Positions 17,712 to 26,937 of a stretch of DNA of 64,000 bases are shown here, in pieces; position 1 is the stretch's first letter; each line of letters begins with the position of its first letter. Below the pieces are notes generated by a model, which worked only from the letters and a program-made list of their open reading frames with translations, ran no database searches and was not told the origin of the DNA. The DNA is taken from positions 62,001 to 126,000 of the forward strand of contig NZ_REFZ01000005.1 in NCBI RefSeq assembly GCF_003841465.1, read 5' to 3'. The DNA is from Natrarchaeobius oligotrophus. GTDB taxonomy: Archaea; Halobacteriota; Halobacteria; Halobacteriales; Natrialbaceae. The translations under genes were made by a program, and so were the position numbers.

Positions 17712-18545
17712 TCACGCGTTCGCGGACCTGGCTCCGTCCGCGCCACCGTCGGCCGATCCGAGTCGCGTGTAGTAGGACGTGTGAACGGCGTACAGGTACG
17801 CGTAGCCGATTCCGGTCACGAGAACCGCAAGGCCGATCGTAACCGCCTGGGCGACGGTCCGGTCGAACTGGACGCCGTCCGCGAGCCCGGGTTCGACGAG
17901 GACGAGCTCGAGGCCGATTATCGGCGCGAACGCGACGGTCCAGACGGCGATCCACAGCAGCGAGTAGCCGATCACGCTGCGGAGGTTCGCCCGCACGAGC
18001 GAGACGCTGCGCGAGAACGAATCGATCGCGCGCTCGCCGTCGACGACGATCGCCGTGTTGAAAAACTGGAGGAACAGGAACGCGACGAACGCCACGAGGA
18101 AGACGCCGAGGAAGACGAGCAGTCCGATACCGACGCCCAGCAGCCCCGCGGCTCCGGACTCGGCTCCCGTGGCGGCGAAGCCGGCGAAGACGCTCACCAC
18201 TCCGACGAGCGTCCCGACGAAGACGAGGACGAAAAATAGCCCCGTCAGGAGAACCGTCGCGCCGAGTAGCGATACGTAAAACCGCGTCCCGGACTCGACG
18301 AACAGACCGAGCGTCGGCTTCGATCCCTCGAGGGCCTCGAGGGCCATTCCGATGAGCCCGCCGAGAAAGAACGGGCCGATCAGAAAGGCGACGACGACGC
18401 CGAGGGCGGACACGATCCACGAGTCGACGACCTCGCCGGCGGACGTGACCTGCCCGACGAGCGCGAAGAGCAGACCCGCGAGCAGGATGACCGGATGTTC
18501 GCGGAGGACCGTCACACCGTCTTTGAAGGCGGGGAGTACTGCCAT
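17712..18545 (-). CDS. Multi-pass membrane protein of unknown function (DUF7847-like)
   Basis: The 277-residue protein has about six hydrophobic helices and begins MAVLPAFKDGVTVLREHPVI, the start pattern of a haloarchaeal membrane family (DUF7847-type; name recalled, not checked). A cytoplasmic loop reads VDGERAIDSFSRSVSLVRANL, and the tail is short and hydrophilic. It sits between rpl18a-pfdA-ftsY and rpl39e-rpl31e-aif6, which are usually closer together in archaea. Confidence 0.75.
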   Translation of the reverse strand: MAVLPAFKDGVTVLREHPVILLAGLLFALVGQVTSAGEVVDSWIVSALGVVVAFLIGPFFLGGLIGMALEALEGSKPTLGLFVESGTRFYVSLLGATVLLTGLFFVLVFVGTLVGVVSVFAGFAATGAESGAAGLLGVGIGLLVFLGVFLVAFVAFLFLQFFNTAIVVDGERAIDSFSRSVSLVRANLRSVIGYSLLWIAVWTVAFAPIIGLELVLVEPGLADGVQFDRTVAQAVTIGLAVLVTGIGYAYLYAVHTSYYTRLGSADGGADGARSANA

Positions 18546-18820
18546 AGCAACCCGTCCTTCGTTCAGCCGGCTAAAAGCGTCACCGTAGGCACAAAACGCG
18601 TTTTGAGTTACGACGCGATGGACGGCGTCGAGTCAGTTCCGGGAGGAATCGTCGAATCGGGCGTAACCGCGACATCAGCTCGTCCAGACAGCAATGGAAG
18701 AGATGACCATTCGTCGCGCGCGTTCGGTCTCGCTCGAGGACGTCGCTCGAGCGTCGACGACGGTCGGTAGAATCGAGTTAGAATCGGCGGCCGGGAAACG
18801 GTTGCGCGTCCGAATTCGAG

Positions 18821-19486
18821 TCACTCGAGGTAGCCGAGCGCGTCCTCGATTCGGCCGAGTTCGGGGCCGGTGGTGTCCTCGCCGACGACGTAACCCGCCT
18901 CGTTGGCGAGCAGACCGGAGCCGACGAGGGGCGCGCCGTAGTTGATAGTGCCCACGTCGGCCCGGACGTCGAGGACGTCCTCGAGGTAATCGAGCTCCGC
19001 GTCGGTCGCCTTCGGGTGACAGAGCACGCCCGCGTTCGTCGCGACGGCCGCGGTGCCGACGGTCCTGACGCCGGCCAGGTCGCCTCGCTCGACGGGCACC
19101 TCGAGAGTGTCCTTGACGATCCGGATCGCGTCCCGGGGGAGGTCGGGGTGGACGTACGCGCCGTAGTCGTTCGCCAGAACGACGTTTCCGGCGGCGTTGA
19201 TGTTTCCCGGCAGTTCCGCGACCGGAACGTCGAGTTCGTCGGCGAGACGTTCGCGCTCGTACTCGAGGGCGCGCGAACTGACGAGGAGTCCGTTCTCGTT
19301 TCCGGTCGCTAACGCGCCGACCGTCGAGGAGCCGCCGACGGTCGTCGGGACGGCCGGCACCTCGAGTTCGTCGGACAGGTCGGCGAGGACGTCGTCGTCG
19401 ACGTCCTGGCGAACCAGAACGCACGAGTCGGTCGCGCGCGCGAAGACGCCGACGTACGCCGACCCGGCGAAAGCGAGGCGTTTCAA
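18821..19486 (-). CDS. tif6: Translation initiation factor aIF6
   Basis: aIF6 binds the 50S subunit and prevents premature joining with 30S. The 221 residues show the family's pentameric pseudo-repeats: [41 protein letters not shown] and [19 protein letters not shown]. It begins [16 protein letters not shown]. It is the last gene of rpl39e-rpl31e-aif6, starting 2 bp after rpl31e, a conserved archaeal arrangement. Confidence 0.97.
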   Translation of the reverse strand: MKRLAFAGSAYVGVFARATDSCVLVRQDVDDDVLADLSDELEVPAVPTTVGGSSTVGALATGNENGLLVSSRALEYERERLADELDVPVAELPGNINAAGNVVLANDYGAYVHPDLPRDAIRIVKDTLEVPVERGDLAGVRTVGTAAVATNAGVLCHPKATDAELDYLEDVLDVRADVGTINYGAPLVGSGLLANEAGYVVGEDTTGPELGRIEDALGYLE

Positions 19487-19488
19487 GT

Positions 19489-19767
19489 TTACTCGGCGAC
19501 CTCGGCCTCGACGACGGCCTCGCCCGCTTCGTCGAAACGAGCCGCACGGACCCGGAGCTTTCGCGGCGGGTTCGACCGGCCGCGCGACCAGATCTCCTCG
19601 TTGATCGAGGGATCGAGACGGATCGCGTCCTCGTCGACCGCGAACTGTTTCGCGAGGTGTTCGCGGACGAGTCGCATCGCGAGATCCGCGGCCTCGTGGT
19701 TGGCTCCCTTCTTGACGTCGCGCAGCGGGACGGTTACCACGCGCTCTTCGAAATCACTTGCACTCAT
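19489..19767 (-). CDS. rpl31e: 50S ribosomal protein L31e
   Basis: The 92-residue protein begins [19 protein letters not shown] and continues with the typical [20 protein letters not shown] and the basic region [20 protein letters not shown]. It lies two bases downstream of rpl39e and two bases before aif6. Confidence 0.96.
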   Translation of the reverse strand: MSASDFEERVVTVPLRDVKKGANHEAADLAMRLVREHLAKQFAVDEDAIRLDPSINEEIWSRGRSNPPRKLRVRAARFDEAGEAVVEAEVAE

Positions 19768-19769
19768 CG

Positions 19770-19922
19770 TTATTCGTCGGTGTCACTGCGCCGCCAGTTG
19801 CGTCGCTTCGGGTTTCGGGTGACGTTCATGTCGGTCTTCATCATGACCCAGACCGGAACGCGGCTGTTCTGGTTCTCGAGTTTGGCAAGACGCTTTTTCT
19901 TGCCCTTCGATTTCTTCCCCAT
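19770..19922 (-). CDS. rpl39e: 50S ribosomal protein L39e
   Basis: This 50-residue basic protein ([20 protein letters not shown], then [10 protein letters not shown] and a [14 protein letters not shown] tail) is a textbook L39e. It is the first gene of the cluster. A TATA-like ggcttaaaatc at 19946-19956 (attttaagcc on this strand) sits about 24-34 bp upstream, indicating a nearly leaderless transcript. Confidence 0.96.
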   Translation of the reverse strand: MGKKSKGKKKRLAKLENQNSRVPVWVMMKTDMNVTRNPKRRNWRRSDTDE

Positions 19923-20105
19923 AGTAGCCCCAGGTAGCCCACGCTGGCTTAAAATCTTGTCCATTGGAAGACGCCGCGTGCGCGAGTTTGCGTCCCTCGT
20001 ACCGGGTTCGCGTCGACGCCCCTCGATTGAGACGATCAGGAAGCCGAAAACGCGAGAAACGACGACCACGGACGGACGACCGCGAGCCGGAGCGGCGATC
20101 GGCGC

Positions 20106-20663
20106 TCACTCGAGCGAAAACCGTGTCACCGTCGAGTACTCGGGGCCGTCGCTCGTCAGAGTGCTCTCGGTCAGGTGGACGTCCGTCACCCGCATCTCTC
20201 CGACGGTCGGCTCGCGCTCGCGAACGAGTTTCCGAACCAGTTCCTTCCCGCCGGCGTGTTCCATTCGCGCGAGGGTCACGTGCGGGGTGAAGTCGTGGTC
20301 TTCGGCGTCGAATCCCATCGCCGTCGTGCGCGCTTCGATCGCTTCGTGGAGGCGTGCGAGTTCGTCGCCGCCGGTTTCGGTGCCGACCCAGACGACGGTG
20401 ATGTACTCGAGGTTCGGAAAGACGCCGAGGCCGCCGTAGCGGACGGTGAACGGATCGACGCCGGCGTCGTCGACCGCCGCGGCGAGTTCCCGCTCGAGGG
20501 CGGGAAGTCGGTCCTCGTCGACTTCGCCGAGGAACTTCACCGTGAGGTGGGCCTGCTCCGGATCGGTGAAGTTCAGCCCGGCGGCCTCGTCGAACTCGGC
20601 CTGGAGGTCCGCGAACGGTTCCGCGAGGTCGTCAGGAAGGTCGACGCTGACGAACAGTCGCAT
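20106..20663 (-). CDS. thpR: RNA 2',3'-cyclic phosphodiesterase (2H family, LigT-like)
   Basis: ThpR opens 2',3'-cyclic phosphates at RNA ends. The 185-residue protein starts MRLFVSVDLPDDLAEPFADL. It has the two catalytic HxTx motifs of the 2H superfamily, HLTV (residues about 40-43) and HVTL (about 129-132), at the normal spacing. It ends at 20106, 183 bp before rpl39e on the same strand. Confidence 0.93.
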   Translation of the reverse strand: MRLFVSVDLPDDLAEPFADLQAEFDEAAGLNFTDPEQAHLTVKFLGEVDEDRLPALERELAAAVDDAGVDPFTVRYGGLGVFPNLEYITVVWVGTETGGDELARLHEAIEARTTAMGFDAEDHDFTPHVTLARMEHAGGKELVRKLVREREPTVGEMRVTDVHLTESTLTSDGPEYSTVTRFSLE

Positions 20664-20762
20664 ACCGGCCGTTCGCGCGCGAGGAATACAACGATGGCGG
20701 TCGGCACAGCGATGGCGGTCAGTGCGGATGGGCGCGATGCGAGAGCGATCCCCGGACCGATT

Positions 20763-21812
20763 CTACGGTTCGGTGACCGGCCCGTCGACCTCCTCGAGTC
20801 CCTCGAGTCGGTCGGCGAACAGCAACTCGAGGAGTTCGGGAGTGACGTAGGCTTCGACGAAGGCCGCGAGCACGAGCAACAGCCAGGCGAAGACGACGAA
20901 CGCGACGGTCCGGAGGACGTACGGCTTCGTGAGGAAGGCGTCTCGACGGCCGAGGACGCGCTCGCCGAACCGGTAGAGGAGCCGAAAGCCGACGCCGGAG
21001 GCGATGAACAGGGCGGCCAGTTCGAAGACGCCGTGGGGAGCCAGCCCGACGACGATGTAATCGATGCCGACGACGCCGCCGATGGCGGCGGTGACGTTCC
21101 CGACGACGATCCCGTTGAACATCATGATGAACGCGGTGAGCAAACCGAGCGAGAGCGCCCCGGCGATCGACAGCACGAACGGCTGGGTGTTGTTCACGAT
21201 GAAGAACGTCGCCGTCAGCTCGAACTCCTCGTCCTCGAGTTCGGGAAACAGCTCCTCCTCGAGCAGTTCGGCGATCAACTCGAGCAGGTTGATCCCCGCC
21301 AGCATCAACAGGACGCCGAAGACGATGCCGACGCCGAACAGTCCCGCGGCGAACCAGGTGTACCGACGGTGTTCGGCCCACGCCGCGGCGAGCGCCTCGA
21401 CGAGCCGTCGGTCGCCATACAGGGCGATCGGAACGAGCGCCGCGAAGACGACGCCGAGGGACACCACGCCGACGACGGGAGCGAGGTCGTCCTGAGTTCC
21501 GTACGCGAACGCGCCGGTGGCGAACGACGAGAGTGCGAGCGCGATCAGGAGGACGGTCCAGTTTCGGACGGCGTTCGGTCCGGGGTCGGGGCCCGTCCCG
21601 GTCGGATCGACGCCGGGATCTCGCTCCGGCGGTCCCGAGGCGGACCCGGAGTCGTCGTCCGGGAGATCCACCGTGATGCGACGCTCGGCGTCGTCGGAAT
21701 CGCGGGACCGCTCCGCTCGCGATTCGGACGCGGGTTTCCGTTCGGGACCGAACACGAATCCGCCCTCGCGGTCCTCACCGTCGTCCGCGCGGTCCTCGCC
21801 GTCGCCGTTCAT
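20763..21812 (-). CDS. SpoIIM-like (DUF95) membrane protein
   Basis: The 349-residue protein starts with an acidic disordered region of about 80 residues followed by about six membrane helices. The core VNNTQPFVLSIAGALSLGLLT, FNGIVVGNV and APHGVFELAALFIASGVGF matches the DUF95/stage II sporulation protein M family. In archaea its role is unknown. The start at 21812 (MNGDGEDRADD) is chosen because the upstream in-frame residues are not acidic and lack a suitable start context. Confidence 0.8.
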   Translation of the reverse strand: MNGDGEDRADDGEDREGGFVFGPERKPASESRAERSRDSDDAERRITVDLPDDDSGSASGPPERDPGVDPTGTGPDPGPNAVRNWTVLLIALALSSFATGAFAYGTQDDLAPVVGVVSLGVVFAALVPIALYGDRRLVEALAAAWAEHRRYTWFAAGLFGVGIVFGVLLMLAGINLLELIAELLEEELFPELEDEEFELTATFFIVNNTQPFVLSIAGALSLGLLTAFIMMFNGIVVGNVTAAIGGVVGIDYIVVGLAPHGVFELAALFIASGVGFRLLYRFGERVLGRRDAFLTKPYVLRTVAFVVFAWLLLVLAAFVEAYVTPELLELLFADRLEGLEEVDGPVTEP

Positions 21813-21904
21813 ACCCGACGTATCTCCGAACGGGAGGATAAATCCGCCGACTCCGAACCGGCGCAACCGACGCGAGCGCCGGTCCGTTGGAACGATGTCC
21901 CTCC

Positions 21905-21968
21905 GGTTTACTGTCCGTCAGTTCCGGCGCACCGCGACCCGGGCGGCGGTACATCGGTACAGTAATCC
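21905..21968. repeat. Copy 2 of the dispersed inverted-ended element (64 bp)
   Basis: The ends ggtttactgt and acagtaatcc form a terminal inverted repeat. The reverse complement matches 6139-6211 along almost its full length, apart from about 9 bp missing in the GC-rich centre. It lies between the divergent SpoIIM-like gene and the deaminase gene. Confidence 0.7.
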
Positions 21969-22055
21969 GTACCGTCCAACCCCAGGTGAGCCGCGGTTGC
22001 ACCGCACTGACACACAGCGGTCCGTATAAGGACGCTCGACGCGAACGTGTCACCG

Positions 22056-23348
22056 ATGACGACGCTTTCGATCACCGGCGGGCGGGTGTTGCTCTCCGAC
22101 CTGACGATCGCGCGCGCGGACGTTCTGGTCGACCGAGACGAGGGAACCGTCCTCGAGATCGGCTCCGACCTCGCGGGCGACGAGACGCTCGACGCCTCGG
22201 GATCGCTCGTGACGCCGGGATTCGTCAACGGTCACTGTCACGTCGCGATGACCTTGCTGCGCGGGTACGCCGACGACAAGCCGCTCGAGTCCTGGCTGCG
22301 AGAGGACATCTGGCCGGCGGAAGCCGAACTGACGGCCGAGGACGTCCGCGTCGGTGCGGAGCTCGGACTGCTCGAGATGATCAAATCGGGGACGACGGCG
22401 TTCGCCGATATGTACTACGAGGTGCCCGAGATCGCCGCGGCCGTCGAGAAGGCCGGACTTCGCGCTCGCCTGGGACACGGCGTCGTCACCGTCGTCAAAG
22501 ACGACGAGGGCGCACGAGCGGACGCCCGGACGAGCCTCGAGATCGCGACGGAGTACGACGGCGGCGCGGACGGACGGATCTCGACGGCGTTCATGCCCCA
22601 CTCGCTGACCACGGTCGGCGGCGAGTACCTCGAGGAGTTCGTCCCGAAAGCCCGCGAGGCGGGCGTGCCGGTCCACTACCACGCGAACGAAACCCGCGAC
22701 GAGGTCGAACCGATCGTCGAGGAACACGGCGTCCGCCCGCTGGCCTACGCCGCGGAGAAGGGGATGCTCGAAACCGAGGACTTCGTCGCTCACGGAGTGC
22801 ACCTCGACGAGAGCGAGATCGACCTGCTCGCCGAGTGTGGCACGGGCGTGATTCACTGTCCGGCCTCGAACATGAAACTCGCGAGCGGGATGGCGCCGGT
22901 CCAGCGCATGCTCGAGGCCGGCGTCGACGTCGGCCTCGGAACCGACGGCGCGGCCTCGAACAACGACCTCTCGATGCTCGACGAGGCGCGCGACGCCGCG
23001 ATGGTCGGGAAACTCGCCGCGGAGGACGCCTCGGCGGTGTCGGCCGAGGCCGTCGTCGAGTTGATGACCAGCGGTAGCGCCGAGGCGATCGGCCTCGACG
23101 TCGGCCGACTCGAGGAGGGCGCGGCCGCCGACCTCGCGGTGATCGACGTCGAACGGCCGCACCTGACGCCGCATCACGACCTCGTGAGTCACCTCGCCTA
23201 CGCCGCCGCCGCGGCCGACGTTCGACACACCGTCTGCGACGGTCGGGTGCTCATGCGGGATCGTCGGGTGCTGACGCTGGACGAAACCGACGTCATCGAT
23301 CGCGCGAACGAGGCGGCCCAAGCGCTGGTTGCCCGCGTCGGCGAGTAG
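22056..23348 (+). CDS. Amidohydrolase, probable 5'-deoxyadenosine / S-adenosylhomocysteine deaminase
   Basis: The 430-residue enzyme of the metallo-dependent hydrolase superfamily has GFVNGHCHVAMTLLRGYADD (metal HxH), VHYHANET, VAHGVHLDESEI, HCPASNMKLASG and LGTDGAASNNDLSM. These are the signatures of the MtaD/DadD group that deaminates SAH, methylthioadenosine or 5'-deoxyadenosine. ahcY lies 1.5 kb downstream on the same strand, supporting a role in disposing of SAM by-products. The ATG at 22056 is preferred to a GTG three codons upstream; a TATA-like gtataagg lies about 30 bp upstream. Confidence 0.88.
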   Translation: MTTLSITGGRVLLSDLTIARADVLVDRDEGTVLEIGSDLAGDETLDASGSLVTPGFVNGHCHVAMTLLRGYADDKPLESWLREDIWPAEAELTAEDVRVGAELGLLEMIKSGTTAFADMYYEVPEIAAAVEKAGLRARLGHGVVTVVKDDEGARADARTSLEIATEYDGGADGRISTAFMPHSLTTVGGEYLEEFVPKAREAGVPVHYHANETRDEVEPIVEEHGVRPLAYAAEKGMLETEDFVAHGVHLDESEIDLLAECGTGVIHCPASNMKLASGMAPVQRMLEAGVDVGLGTDGAASNNDLSMLDEARDAAMVGKLAAEDASAVSAEAVVELMTSGSAEAIGLDVGRLEEGAAADLAVIDVERPHLTPHHDLVSHLAYAAAAADVRHTVCDGRVLMRDRRVLTLDETDVIDRANEAAQALVARVGE

Positions 23349-23504
23349 CGCTTCCGACTTCCCTCCGGCCGCCACGTGAACGATATGTAAACACTCAGAT
23401 CGATCGATAAACCCTTAGAACGGTTCTCCTCCGCTCGTCGTTCCGGCGAACCGTCGAGAACTGCCGCCCGGCTTTATTCACGGTATCGTACAGGGTTCGA
23501 CCGG

Positions 23505-24443
23505 ATGAAGAGGCACAACCTGCTCGCGGCGATGCTCGCAGTCACCGTCGTGCTGGCCGCGTTCGCCCCGCTGGGTGCGGCCGGCGCGAGCGCGACCGAC
23601 GCGGACGACGGCCTCTCGCTCGCGGTCTCGAGCGAGGGCGTCGTGACGGTGACGGCGAACGAGAGTCCGGTCGAGAACGCGACCGTCGTGGTCTCGACCG
23701 ACGAGACGGAATCGTACGCGGGAACGGGCGAGTATCTGACCGACGCGGACGGTGCGGTCGAACTTCCCGAACCCGACGAAGCGACGACGGTGACGATCAC
23801 TGCGTCGACCGACGACGACGCCGTCGAACTGGAAACGACGCTCGCGGCGTCCGACGACGCCGACGAGTCGACCAACGGATCGATCGACGTCAACCAGTCC
23901 GACGGCGTCGCGGTTACCGTCACGTACAACGAAAGCCCCGTCGAGAACGTGACGGTCAACGTCTCCGTCGACGGAGACGGCTCGTACGCGGACGCGGGCG
24001 AGTACGAAACCGACGAGAAGGGAACGATCACGCTCGATCGACCGGCCGAGTCCGTCGACGTGACGTTCACCGCGACGGTCGACGGCGAGACGCTCGAGAC
24101 GACGGCGACGCTCGAGCCGGCCGACGACGTCGACGACGCGGACGACGGTCCGTTCGGCGCGCTCGTCTCGGCGTTCGTCTCCGAACAGCGAGACGAGGTC
24201 GACGGTCCGCTCGGCTCGATCGTCTCGAGTTTCGTCGTCGAGAACAACCCCGGCAACTCGTCCGATCACACCGGTCCGCCCGAACACGCCGGACCGTCCG
24301 ACGACGAGGCCGAGAGCGACGACGAAGACGACACCGGCGACGGACCGCCGGACCACGCCGGATCGTCGAACGGTGGCGACGGCGACGATGAGAGCGGGAA
24401 CGGTAACGGCGGCGGACCGCCGGACCACGCCGGTCCGCCGTAG
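23505..24443 (+). CDS. Secreted acidic protein with two duplicated Ig-like domains and GPPDHAG tail repeats
   Basis: The 312-residue protein has a signal peptide (about 1-28, ending in AGASATDADD). Two homologous domains follow, each containing NESPVEN[AV]TV and a SYA-GEY-TD step, at about 48-115 and 139-205. Beta-rich domains of this kind resemble carboxypeptidase-regulatory or Ig-like modules. The C-terminal 60 residues carry three GPP[ED]HAG motifs in a D/G/S-rich linker. No membrane anchor or lipobox is present. Function is unknown. A TATA-like ctttattc lies about 30 bp upstream. Confidence 0.7.
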   Translation: MKRHNLLAAMLAVTVVLAAFAPLGAAGASATDADDGLSLAVSSEGVVTVTANESPVENATVVVSTDETESYAGTGEYLTDADGAVELPEPDEATTVTITASTDDDAVELETTLAASDDADESTNGSIDVNQSDGVAVTVTYNESPVENVTVNVSVDGDGSYADAGEYETDEKGTITLDRPAESVDVTFTATVDGETLETTATLEPADDVDDADDGPFGALVSAFVSEQRDEVDGPLGSIVSSFVVENNPGNSSDHTGPPEHAGPSDDEAESDDEDDTGDGPPDHAGSSNGGDGDDESGNGNGGGPPDHAGPP

Positions 24444-24837
24444 CGGATCCGGCCCCTCGGCGCGCGGTGAGTCGTGCCGCGGAGTCGTCGGCGACGGCAC
24501 ACGGTAGACGTCGAAGCCGACGATCGTCGCGGACCTCTCATCCCGCGACTCGAGGGCCGGTACCGGTCGACGACGCGAACGGACGTCCCCCTGTCAGAGG
24601 CACAGTTCGTCGCCGGTAGCCGGTGGCCGACCGATCGCACGTCGCGGTCGACCCGTGCGGTCGTCACCGCGCGTGCGTCAGCGGCCGACGCACTCGGGTC
24701 GCGATCGGATCGCTGTTTTCGGGCCTTGCAGCCGCGTTCCCGAGGACGCTCTATCGAACGGCCTCTCCGAGTATCTGACGACCGTTCGCTCCCGACGGTT
24801 CGGTAGCGTTTTGGCTCCGCTTGCACTCTATCGAGCT
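24444..24837. other. 394-bp intergenic region, nothing convincing
   Basis: GC-rich DNA between the secreted protein and ahcY. Frames here lack family features, and no repeat, tRNA or strong promoter motif was seen. Confidence 0.4.
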
Positions 24838-26127
24838 ATGACCGACAGTTCGTACCCGCCGATCAGCGAACAGCTGGACGCGCTGGACGACGCACAGACG
24901 GACGGACGACGGAAAATGGACTGGGCCGCCCAGCACATGCCGATCCTCGAGGCCGTCCGCGAGGAGTTCGTCGCCGACCGCCCCTTCGAAGGAGAGCTGA
25001 TCGCGATGGCGATGCACGTGGAAGCGAAGACGGCGATCCTCGTCGAGACGCTCGCGGACGGCGGCGCGGAGGTCGCCGTCACCGGCTGCAACCCGCTGTC
25101 GACGCACGACGACGTGAGCGCGGCCCTCGACGCCCACGAGAACATCACGAGCTACGCCAAACGCGGCGTCGACGACGAGGAGTACTACGCCGCCATCGAG
25201 GCCGTCATCGCCCACGAGCCGACGGTCACGGTCGACGACGGAATGGACCTCGTCGCGGCGATCCACGAGGACTACCCCGAACTCATCGACGGCATCGTCG
25301 GCGGCGCAGAGGAGACCACGACGGGCGTCCACCGACTACGGGCGATGGACGACGACGGTGCGCTCCGCTATCCGGTGTTCGCCGTGAACGACACGCCGAT
25401 GAAGCGGCTGTTCGACAACGTCCACGGCACCGGCGAGTCCTCGCTGGCCTCCATCGCGATGACGACGAACCTCTCGTGGGCCGGCAAGAACGTCGTCGTC
25501 GCGGGCTACGGCTACTGCGGCAAGGGCGTCGCGAAGAAAGCCGCCGGCCAGAACGCGAACGTGATCGTCACCGAAGTCGAGCCCCGACGCGCCCTCGAGG
25601 CGCACATGGAGGGCTACGAGGTGATGCCGATGGCCGAGGCCGCCGAAGTCGGCGACGTCTTCCTGACGACGACCGGCAACCGCGACGTCATCGTGGAGGA
25701 ACACTTCGAGAAGATGAACGACGGCGTTTTGCTCGCGAACGCCGGCCACTTCGACATCGAGATCGACCTCGAGGCGCTTTCGGATCTCGCCGTCGACACG
25801 TACGAGGCCCGCGACGGCGTCGAGGCGTACGAGATGGCCGACGGCAGACGGCTGAACGTCGTCGCCGAGGGTCGGCTGGTCAACCTGGCCGCACCCGTCT
25901 CGCTCGGCCATCCCGTCGAGGTGATGGACCAGTCCTTCGGCGTTCAGGCCGTCTGCGTGCGCGAACTGCTCGAGAACAGCGACGAGTACGACGCCGGCGT
26001 CCACGACGTCCCGGACGAACTCGACGAGGAGATCGCCGAGATCAAACTCGCGGCCGAGGGCGTCGAGTACGACTCGCTTTCTGCCACCCAGCGCGAGTAC
26101 ATGGGTAGCTGGGATCACGGAACGTAG
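24838..26127 (+). CDS. ahcY: Adenosylhomocysteinase
   Basis: AhcY reversibly hydrolyses S-adenosylhomocysteine to adenosine and homocysteine, using bound NAD. The 429 residues include the substrate-site segments MAMHVEAKTAILVETL, GCNPLSTHDDV and AVNDTPMKRLFDN, the NAD-binding loop VVAGYGYCGKGVAKKA, and the C-terminal signature LGHPVEVMDQSFGVQ. The ATG at 24838 precedes MTDSSYPPISEQ, the normal start. It works with the upstream deaminase to clear SAH. Confidence 0.96.
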   Translation: MTDSSYPPISEQLDALDDAQTDGRRKMDWAAQHMPILEAVREEFVADRPFEGELIAMAMHVEAKTAILVETLADGGAEVAVTGCNPLSTHDDVSAALDAHENITSYAKRGVDDEEYYAAIEAVIAHEPTVTVDDGMDLVAAIHEDYPELIDGIVGGAEETTTGVHRLRAMDDDGALRYPVFAVNDTPMKRLFDNVHGTGESSLASIAMTTNLSWAGKNVVVAGYGYCGKGVAKKAAGQNANVIVTEVEPRRALEAHMEGYEVMPMAEAAEVGDVFLTTTGNRDVIVEEHFEKMNDGVLLANAGHFDIEIDLEALSDLAVDTYEARDGVEAYEMADGRRLNVVAEGRLVNLAAPVSLGHPVEVMDQSFGVQAVCVRELLENSDEYDAGVHDVPDELDEEIAEIKLAAEGVEYDSLSATQREYMGSWDHGT

Positions 26128-26208
26128 AACGAACGGTCGTCGTCAGTCCGCCGGAGGACGGATCGGCCGTTACGCTCAACTCGAGCGGCCGTAATAGTCG
26201 GATGTTCA

Positions 26209-26931
26209 ATGGGTCTCTCGGCAGACGACGCGGGCGACGACGGCCATCCGATCGCACCCCTCCTCGAGCGTTCCCGACTCGATTCGGACGCCGAACTCGA
26301 GATCGCCGTCTCCGTCTCCGGGACCGCCGAGATCGACGAGAACGAACTCGACGTCTTTCTCAGAACGAATCGCGTCGATCCCGGCGGGCGGATCGAGCTG
26401 GGGGTGTTCGTCTCCGGCACCGGCCGCGTCACCGAGAACGATCTGAGCGTGTTCTACGACGGCGACGAACTGATCGCCCTCGACGATCCCGGCGTCGTGC
26501 GGCGAAATCCGGGACTCGGCTCCGACGGCGCGACCGCGAACGCAGCCGGTGCGAACCTCGAGGCGACGCGGGAGGAAGCGTCCGGTCGCGGACGCGACGG
26601 CGAGACCGACGATGGCCGATCGACGCTGTTTCGACGCGACTCGAGCGACGCCGGGGGGACGCTCCGGTGGGAACCCCTCGACGGGAACCGGACCGGCGAA
26701 CCGGCCTACCTCCTCGAGATCAACACGCGAAAGGCGACCCCGCCGGGCGAGTACGCGATTCCGGTGGTGTTCACCTACCGCTCCGACAGCGGGATCAGGC
26801 AGGTCGAACGCGTCCCCCGGATTCGCGTGACCACCAGACGCGAGCGCCTCGAGCCGTGGCTCACTCGAGGGCTAATTGCAGCTATCCTTATTGGTATCCT
26901 TTATATTTTCACTATCTCTCATACGTTATAA
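26209..26931 (+). CDS. Tail-anchored membrane protein of unknown function with a replaced C-terminus
   Basis: The 240-residue protein is acidic and hydrophilic until a single C-terminal membrane helix (about 218-238). The last 22 residues are encoded by AT-rich DNA (GLIAAILIGILYIF), unlike the GC-rich body. A second, GC-rich version of the same C-terminus (GLVAAVVVGAFVAF) lies at 28671-28766. Both are joined to the identical 20-bp cgcctcgagccgtggctcac. The present gene is therefore probably chimeric: native body plus an imported tail. Similarity to a known family was not recognised. Confidence 0.7.
   Translation: MGLSADDAGDDGHPIAPLLERSRLDSDAELEIAVSVSGTAEIDENELDVFLRTNRVDPGGRIELGVFVSGTGRVTENDLSVFYDGDELIALDDPGVVRRNPGLGSDGATANAAGANLEATREEASGRGRDGETDDGRSTLFRRDSSDAGGTLRWEPLDGNRTGEPAYLLEINTRKATPPGEYAIPVVFTYRSDSGIRQVERVPRIRVTTRRERLEPWLTRGLIAAILIGILYIFTISHTL
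26845..26864. repeat. Left direct repeat of the relic island (att-like)
   Basis: The 20 bp cgcctcgagccgtggctcac are repeated exactly at 28671-28690. The repeat lies inside the 3' part of the tail-anchored-protein gene, and the composition changes sharply right after it. Such repeats at gene 3' ends are typical of site-specific integration, but no integrase gene is present between them. Confidence 0.75.
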
Positions 26932-26937
26932 CTATAG

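Noticed and set aside
20175-21965. A 596-codon plus-strand frame across thpR and the SpoIIM-like gene
   Set aside because: It is antisense to two recognisable genes, and its product is low-complexity.
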